Positions 57,637-64,000 of a stretch of 64,000 nt of DNA are shown here, piece after piece. Source of the stretch: Arctopsyche grandis (Eukaryota > Arthropoda > Insecta > Trichoptera > Hydropsychidae); assembly GCF_051622035.1 (NCBI RefSeq), contig NC_135356.1:10886579-10950578 (forward strand), in the 5' to 3' direction. Position numbers and translations under genes: made by a program. The stretch's first letter is position 1, and each line of letters opens with the position of its first letter. The notes under the pieces were generated by a model. That model was not told where the DNA came from and searched no databases. It saw nothing but the letters and a program-made list of their open reading frames with translations.

Positions 57637-60600
57637 ATGCGGCTTCCGGGACTATTTCTTTTTTTATTGCTTTTACTATCTTCTTCCTACCTGGTCGTGA
57701 CAGAAGACGATGTTGACAGATGGCCGACCATATTAATTGCAATGTTAGCTCGAAATAAGGAACACACGCTGCCTTACACTTTGAGTTTGCTTTCTAACCT
57801 AGACTATCCCAAAGACCGGATATCATTATGGTGAGCCAAGTAATTCCATTTTATTGTACTTTAAAATTTACTAATTTCAGTGTAACACCACGATGCCGTT
57901 TTTATTATCAAGTACTAAGGTCAATTTTAAAACAATTCACGTTATAAGACTTTAAAAAGTTAAAAGTTAAATTTAGTATGTATATTTTTCGATTTTGGTA
58001 CTCAATTACATCGCACGATTTTACAAGACAAACTTTTTGCCCAAAATATTCCATATTTTTATAAAACTTTGTTCAATTTTAAACATGAGCAATTTGTTTA
58101 GTCGATAATTTTTAATTATTATTATTATTAACTATTTTTTTTTATTTGACTTAAAATTAAATACATATATTATAATCATAAAATTTAAAAATATACCTGA
58201 AATTTAAATGATTTTTTTGATTTATCTGTGGAATTATTAAAAAATTTAACTTATTTACCAATTTCATAAATTTTGATAAAATCATTCCATTATTAATTTT
58301 CTCTATATTTTAATAGACATTTATACAATGAATCCTATGATAAGAATAGTGCCACAGAGTCGTGTTATCAGTAGCTTTTTGTTATTATTCGAGATAAGTA
58401 ACTAAAGTTGATGACCCCTTCGATTTTATTGTACATTTACATACAATTTTCATATTCATGTGTTTTTTATTTGTTTATTTAGGATTAAGAGCGATCACAA
58501 TAACGATCGGACAATAGAAGTGTTAAAACTCTGGCTTAACAAAGAAGGAAATAATTATCACAATATACAAACTGAGATGGATGAAACAAGTTTAGGAAAT
58601 TTTGCAGATGAAGAAAGTCTCGCTCATTGGTCCAAAAGTCGTTTTGAACATGTTATTTCATTAAGAGAAATGGCTTTAAATCACGCTAGAAACGTTTGGG
58701 CAGACTTTTTATTTGTAAGAGATTCATAAAATCAAATATTCATAAAAATCAAATGCTAGTCATATAAAACTTCTCTTACTATTTCAGATGATAGACGCTG
58801 ATATCTTTATAACCCAGAGTTCCACGTTAAAAGATCTCGTTTTAAAAAATTTAAATATTGTAGCACCCATGCTAAAATCCGATGGACTATATTCAAACTT
58901 TTGGTAACACACATTCTTGCAAATCAGAATGGAAAAATATAATGAAAATTAAAACACTTTATTTTGTTCAAGGTGTGGAATGACCGAAAACTATTATTAC
59001 AAAAGAACTGATGAATACAAAGATATATTAGATAGGAAAGATATTGGATGTTTTAAAGTGCCTATGATCCATTCTGCCGTCTTGATAAATTTGAGGAGAC
59101 GTACAGCTGATGAATTGACTTACAATCCTAGTAAAATAAATAGCTACGACGGACCCATAGACGATATAATAGCCTTCGCTGTTTCTGCTAATAAATCTAG
59201 TACATCTATATTTTACAAATATTCATTCAAAATTTTTTTCAACAATAATGTATTCACAATGTGTATTAAGTCTACAATTACATATCATTTGACAAAAGTT
59301 TAAAGAGCTATGAATGTCACTTTGTTTCTATTTAATCACAGGATCTTTCTTGATTTTACTTAGATCTGGTATATCTATACTTGACTAATACAAAAACTTC
59401 AACTTCAACTTCAACATTTAGTAGATAAAAAAATCACGCTTTTGAGTTTTCAGAGTGAAGACTAATCAATTGTTACTAAGTTTGACCCACTGGATTCGAA
59501 TATGATAATATTTTTTGTGAATTCGCTCTCGTTTATGAGATTAATACATTTTTTTGGCTTTTGCAGTGTTTAACTCAAAATCTAGTATTGCTATACTCAG
59601 AGTGAGTATTGCAATCAATAGTCAGATGTTTTTTTCCATTGATTGCGATTTTTTTATTGCTTTACAATGCCTATAATTGATTATCTAGCAAATTTTAAAG
59701 TCAAAAATATATATTTTTCCCGTAATACTATGAGCTAATTTTTCTCTTTACCACGTTTATGGTAACGCTAGTTTTCAATTTTAATATTTTTTTTCTCAAC
59801 GTTCTAGTTCGAGCGGTAAATGATTTTAAATATGATAGCTAAGTTTACATAAGTTTATATTCAAGATTGTACATATTTCGAATGACCCATGAATATATCT
59901 TTAATTTTGCTTTAGTCAAATAATTAATCCATGATTTATAGTCAATGTTTATCCTATGTTTAAATAAAACATTATTCGATCAACTTCAATGCATATAGAA
60001 TAGAGTGGAAACAATTATACGGTTAGTAATTTGAATTGAAAAAGAAATATTTTCTCGAAAGTATTTCTTGTGTGAAGGTCAGGTAATATCCCCAAAAATT
60101 GCATAGAACTTTGTACAGTTTGTATCCATCCTAATCTCGTTGAAACCAAACCAAGCCTAAATTTTTATTTAAAAGAGACTTTCTTGATGTCAAATAAATC
60201 TCACCTAGTTGAAAATATCCTAAAAAGAAAAGATTTTTGTAGCATAATGATATCATAGTATGCTTTTTTTACACTTATTGTTCATTATCAAATTACTAAC
60301 TGTTTAAGCGTTGCCACTCCACTCTGTAATGCAACACATATGTAGTTAAATCGTTCAAAATGTAACCGAATCCAATGGTATATCATTTCAGATGTCGCTT
60401 TGAACATATGCAACGATAAGATATATGGCTATATAATGGTGCCGTTGGACAAGAAAGACTCCTTAGAAACTGACCGGGTGCAGTTGACGAACTTGAAAGT
60501 TGAATCCATATACGACGAGAGCCTCCTGACTTTGGATAGAATGTTTGATCGGTACACAAGTCTACCCACGATGGACAAGATGGGATTCGACGAAGTCTAC

Positions 60601-60701
60601 ATGATAAACCTGTTGCGTCGACCCGACAGGAAGCAGAAGATGTACATGTGTTTTGAACAGATTGGGCTGGACGTCAAGTTAATAGAGGCTGTAGATGGAA
60701 A
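57637..60701 (+). CDS. COLGALT1: Procollagen galactosyltransferase (GT25 family), 5' part of gene
   Basis: ER-lumen enzyme that adds galactose to hydroxylysine in collagens. Exons: 57637-57830, 58483-58714, 58788-58903, 58973-59199 and 60392-60701, all in phase, about 359 codons. The ATG is followed by a signal peptide (MRLPGLFLFLLLLLSSSYLV). Conserved blocks: PTILIAMLARNKEHTLPYTL, DYPKDRISLWIKSDHNNDRT, the DxD-type MIDADIF, SNFWCGMTENYYYKR, GCFKVPMIHSAVLINLR, YDGPIDDIIAFA and, opening the second GT25 domain, MDKMGFDEVYMINLLRRPDR...IEAVDGK. The expected next block (GYRDPYHGR..TKGE) is not found up to 64000, so the C-terminal half lies beyond the window. A GPCR gene lies antisense in the following intron. 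Confidence 0.93.
59430..59660 (+). repeat. Dispersed repeat (family of 41800-42120)
   Basis: actcaaaatctagtattgct, gagtattgcaatcaatagtc and agatgtttttttccattgat in one run, reverse complement of the 41.8-kb copy. In a GT25-gene intron. Confidence 0.65.
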
Positions 60702-61039
60702 GTAAGTTGCGACATTTGTGCAAAAGTGAAATTATTTCACACGCTCGTTTGTAATAATTTATACGAATGTTGTATCGTAATTTGTCGACTGGTTGTTTGC
60801 CCTGTATCCGTTTTGAACTTCCCGTCTGTGACAGATTGCTCGTCCCAATGCGTAGTCCATTTTCGCAGTCGCGATCTGGAATCCAATCAGTGTATGCATT
60901 TTTAGTATATACATGTAATTTAATTGATTTTAAATGTTTCCTAGTATTTTTTAGTCGGCCACATCGTTCGCTTAGCCGCCAAGATAAAATTCAACTGATT
61001 TGCAAATCTGGCAACTTCTGACAAATCTACTTCCTATTA

Positions 61040-61330
61040 CTATTATATGATGACGTATGGATGTGAAACTTGGACATTGAACGCCAAGATGTTACTCAAA
61101 ATCCAGTGCTCTCAAAGAAGTATGGAACACTGTAGACTCTGCATAACGAGAAGATATAGGAAACGGAATACGTGGGTGAGAAGTATGACAAGAGTAGTTG
61201 ATATTGCGAAGTGTGAAGAGATTGAAATGGCAATGGGGAAAGGTCAACAAAAGAAGAATGTAAAATGGTGAAAGGAAGATGGTTAGACGAAATCAGGATA
61301 ACGTGTGGGATGAGATGGATGAAAACAGAG
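61040..61330 (+). pseudogene. LINE C-terminal fragment
   Basis: MMTYGCETWTLNAKMLLKIQ, CSQRSMEHCRLCITRRYRKR and NTWVRSMTRVVDI, the YGCETW...QRSMER...RNxWVR signature of LINE tails, followed after a frameshift by RWLDEIRITCG. Confidence 0.8.
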
Positions 61331-61425
61331 AGGTATATGGTGAATGGTTGTAAATGATGATATATTGATACTTTGTATATGTATTTATGTAGATAAAGTT
61401 TATATAGTGAAAGATCTATCTTTAC

Positions 61426-63379
61426 CTTAATCTCCTTCATTCTTTGCGAGTATATCAGAGGATTTACAATTGTCTTGGCAATCACGAAAATGTTAGTGAG
61501 CACGCACACAAAGAATGTCGTCGTTTTATCCAGACTATCAAATGCGAATTTGCAGTCATCACAAACTAGCAAAAAGTATGCGATCGCCAGCGACCATCCC
61601 ATAATATAACTTCCCAGTATCATTGTCGTTGTGCGCAGCGTTTTTATATATTTTCCAATTATACACTGTTTCAATAGTCGCTGCTGCTATACATACATAT
61701 ATATATATTTATTTTACAGACATATTGTACATAGTTTTGCCTAATGAAACCATCCCATGTGTATGTGTATACATATGTAATTTTATAAAAAAATAACTCA
61801 TTAAAAACAACATTATAGTGTCATTACTATTTCTATAACATATGACAATTTTTTTTCAGTTTTCTTTACACCTAATGTCATGAAAATATACCCAAATATG
61901 GGTTGGTTCCATTCGGCAACTATGCATGTTTTATCATACATACATATATGCAAACCAATTTTGAAGTGACGTTCAAATTATAGTTATGGATATACATAAA
62001 CCATTTTATCATTTAACTTAACTCATCAGAATTTTTTGGTTTTATTTAACTTAACTCACTATGGGCCTTTAACGCTGTGTTTTTAATAAAATTACATTCA
62101 AAGGCTGTCAAAACAGCCTGTGTTTTTTTAAATCTTCCAAACTTTGTACAAAAAAAGTATTATTTAAAAGATTTGGTTTCAAACTTCCAATCAAAGATAA
62201 CATACCAGTATATCTGTATACAAAATATCGATAAATAAATGTAAAAATATACATATTTCTATGGTTTAAAGTTTGACATTTTTTCCAAGAAATGGTTATC
62301 GCTAAAAATCCAGAAAAAATTTCAAATCCTCAGATATCGAAATTCACTGGTTTTTTCTCGCGTAGCATACATACTTCTCAAACTTAATTTTTCATTCTTT
62401 ATAATCGTTTAATTATATTTAAAAATATAGGTTGCCTGTAATACGTTTATTCTGCTTTTCCGAGATTCTGGACAAATCGAATTAAAATAAGTGATAGCAA
62501 TTTGTGAATTAAATCAAACAGAAATAGTGTTTGGAACTGAGAATTGGCTTCTTTCCGCCACTTTCAAATATAACGGCTCATATACTGAAATGTACGTATA
62601 TAAATTTTATACAAAATTGAATACAGCAATCACCACAGCTTGAGAAACACTGATCTGATAATTTATATGGTTAAAGACAACTATAAAAAAGCTATATTCC
62701 AATTTTAAATTTAATTGAGAGAAAAGTTTAGTAGTTTAATATTTTTACAATTCTTTTGTGAAAAATATACGGACTCTGATAGAATTTTCGAAAAATTCGG
62801 GCGGTCCATAATGAGTTAATTGTTGAGATCACTCATATCCATTGCTATGGTTTGGTCACTCATATCATATCTTTGTGTTTTTATGTTTATTAATTGATTT
62901 ATTATATATACCATTTTCTGTGAAGTATATCGACGAATTGATTTATTTCGCATTGTCAAAATATAATCGTTATGTGATGCTTGATTCTTTTTTATGGTGA
63001 TAAAAATGCTGACGTATATAGCAAATATTATTAAGAACGGTCCGAAGAACAGCGATGAAAAAATCAGTCGGAATCGCATCTTACGTAGAAATCTGAAATT
63101 ATCAACAATTGAATGGAAGGACGACGTTGAAAAATATGTATAGTGTCGCTGATTCGTACTCACCTGTAAGTGCACGTGGCAGTTTGAAAGCCGTCATTTT
63201 CAACGATGGTGAAGTACAGAAAGAAAAATCCGATCGGAATTGTCCATATGAGAAAAAGAATGAAGTTTGTGATGCGTCTCGACATAATCAACAAGACGTG
63301 CAATGGTTTGGTGATGCCTATGTAGTGATTCACAGCCACAAGTAATAGATGCAGCACTGTAATGATGATCCCACCCAAT
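61426..63379 (-). CDS. Rhodopsin-like (class A) GPCR, TM3-TM7 exons, partial
   Basis: Three exons in phase: 63379-63164, 63092-62912 and 61686-61426. Exon a: end of TM3 VLHLLLVAVNHYIGITKPLH (NHY where most class A receptors have DRY/ERY), TM4 ITNFILFLIWTIPIGFFFLY and an extracellular-loop Cys (ATCTY). Exon b: TM5 LIFSSLFFGPFLIIFAIYVS and a basic third loop NKSIRRYTSQKM. Exon c: TM6 RTTTMILGSYIMGW (no CWxP), then TM7 ending NIFVIAKTIVNPLIYSQRMK with the NPxxY motif. TM1-TM2 must lie beyond 64000 on this strand, and the C-terminal tail exon at lower coordinates was not found. Ligand unknown. It resembles insect orphan/amine-type receptors but I do not assign a subfamily. Placed antisense, apparently within a GT25-gene intron. 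Confidence 0.8.
62345..62585 (-). mobile_element. MITE copy (TATATGAGCCGTTATA family), one clear end
   Basis: ccgccactttcaaatataac followed by ggctcatata at its right edge. The interior matches the reverse complement of 14842-15115 (gcctgtaatac; gagattctgga; cagaaatagtgttt). Lies between GPCR exons. Confidence 0.7.
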
Positions 63380-63834
63380 CTATAATCAATTATAATACAT
63401 GATTTCTAATATAATTATTCTCCATCACTAAATGAAAAACATGAGGCTATGATATTTTCACTGAAATACAATAAATTTCCAAGACTAATTTTATACGGTA
63501 TTAAAATATCATTTATTTGTAGTTTTGGACCATTTTGGCATTACACAATGGTCTACATAAGAAACATATCTACGTATGCGCCACAATGGTCTACATACAC
63601 AAGAAAACAAGGAAAATATGCAAAATAAAAATACATACTAAAAAGAGAAAAGCAAAAGCATAAAAATATGAAAACGCTTGCCGTATTATAATAGTCGTTT
63701 CGATTCTATTGAAAATTTATTCAATTAATTAATTTTTCTATTGGTGGTTTATATAGTTTATATATGTAGGTAGTTTTTACCTTTTTTTTCATTTTAAACA
63801 ATTAAATATGCTTAAAAGGCATTTAAAAAAAATA
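63380..63834. other. Intronic/intergenic AT-rich stretch
   Basis: Contains an imperfect direct repeat ttggcattacacaatggtct / tatgcgccacaatggtctac. No exon for TM1-TM2 found here. Confidence 0.45.
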
Positions 63835-64000
63835 CGACCGTGTGCGGATCGAACACAGGACCGACACATTTCTTTTAATTTTTTTTTATTTAATAACTTA
63901 ATATGTCCTAATCAATGCGATGATATTTCATCATTTGTCTGTCTGTCACGTATGCGTTCCTATACCATTCAACCGATTGCGATGAAACTTACATGAGTTA
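63835..64000. mobile_element. SINE-like B box and Helitron-like 5' motif
   Basis: Minus strand of 63835-63870 reads cctgtgttcgatccgcacac, a tRNA-type B box. From 63930 the plus strand reads gtctgtctgtcacgtatgcg then ttcctataccattcaaccga, a word typical of insect Helitron 5' regions and shared with 19330-19380. Confidence 0.35.

Noticed and set aside
61096-61674. 192-residue minus ORF read as one protein
   Set aside because: Only 61426-61674 belongs to the GPCR exon. The rest runs past a GTAAAG donor into intron and antisense LINE sequence.

Overview
This is an AT-rich eukaryotic window, most likely from an insect. It holds intron-bearing genes with GT/AG splice sites, a fly-like lin-7 (veli) gene, short TTAGG-type tracts, and many insect-style DNA transposons, SINEs and LINE remnants. 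No prokaryotic-style genes are present. Most ORFs beginning at GTG/TTG/CTG, or lying inside satellites and (TA)n tracts, are chance. Exon models were built by hand from reading frame, splice sites and phase, and are predictions. The order of the insect cannot be decided from this sequence.

Layout: (1) 1-5,540 (-) is a ZNFX1-like SF1 helicase, cut by the window start, with an internal 44-residue tandem repeat. (2) 5.6-22.7 kb is a repeat graveyard: Helitron-like elements carrying a GGGCGAAGCCC satellite, hAT, MITE and solo-LTR insertions, two decayed ZBED-type hAT transposases, a decayed SecA-like ATPase gene, and a NOP14 C-terminal fragment. (3) 22.7-30.5 kb (-) is the most unusual locus. An intact but catalytically impaired piggyBac-derived exon is preceded by at least 15 mini-exons. 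Each is exactly 60 nt (20 codons) and phase 0-0, with near-identical splice sites. Part of the array is freshly amplified as four near-identical units of about 1,043 bp. Two copies of a 16-codon ATG exon at 35.8 and 36.9 kb (-) are candidate first exons. (4) 32.2-46.4 kb (+) is a CCDC50-like gene of 13 coding exons and 436 codons. It has a 10.3-kb first intron full of transposon debris and ends in a polybasic CAAX box (CVVM). (5) 46.6-52.7 kb is intergenic, with a Tc1-like and a piggyBac-type MITE. (6) 52.7-55.6 kb (-) is lin-7. (7) 57.6 kb to beyond the window (+) is a procollagen galactosyltransferase (GT25) gene; a rhodopsin-like GPCR lies antisense at 61.4-63.4 kb, apparently inside one of its introns.

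The host genes have unrelated roles: small-RNA/antiviral helicase, ubiquitin/signalling adaptor, polarity scaffold, ER collagen glycosylation, and receptor. They are neighbours, not a pathway. The coherent novelty is the mini-exon/piggyBac locus. It looks like a transposase taken over by the host, whose N-terminal region grows by duplication of frame-neutral 60-nt exons.
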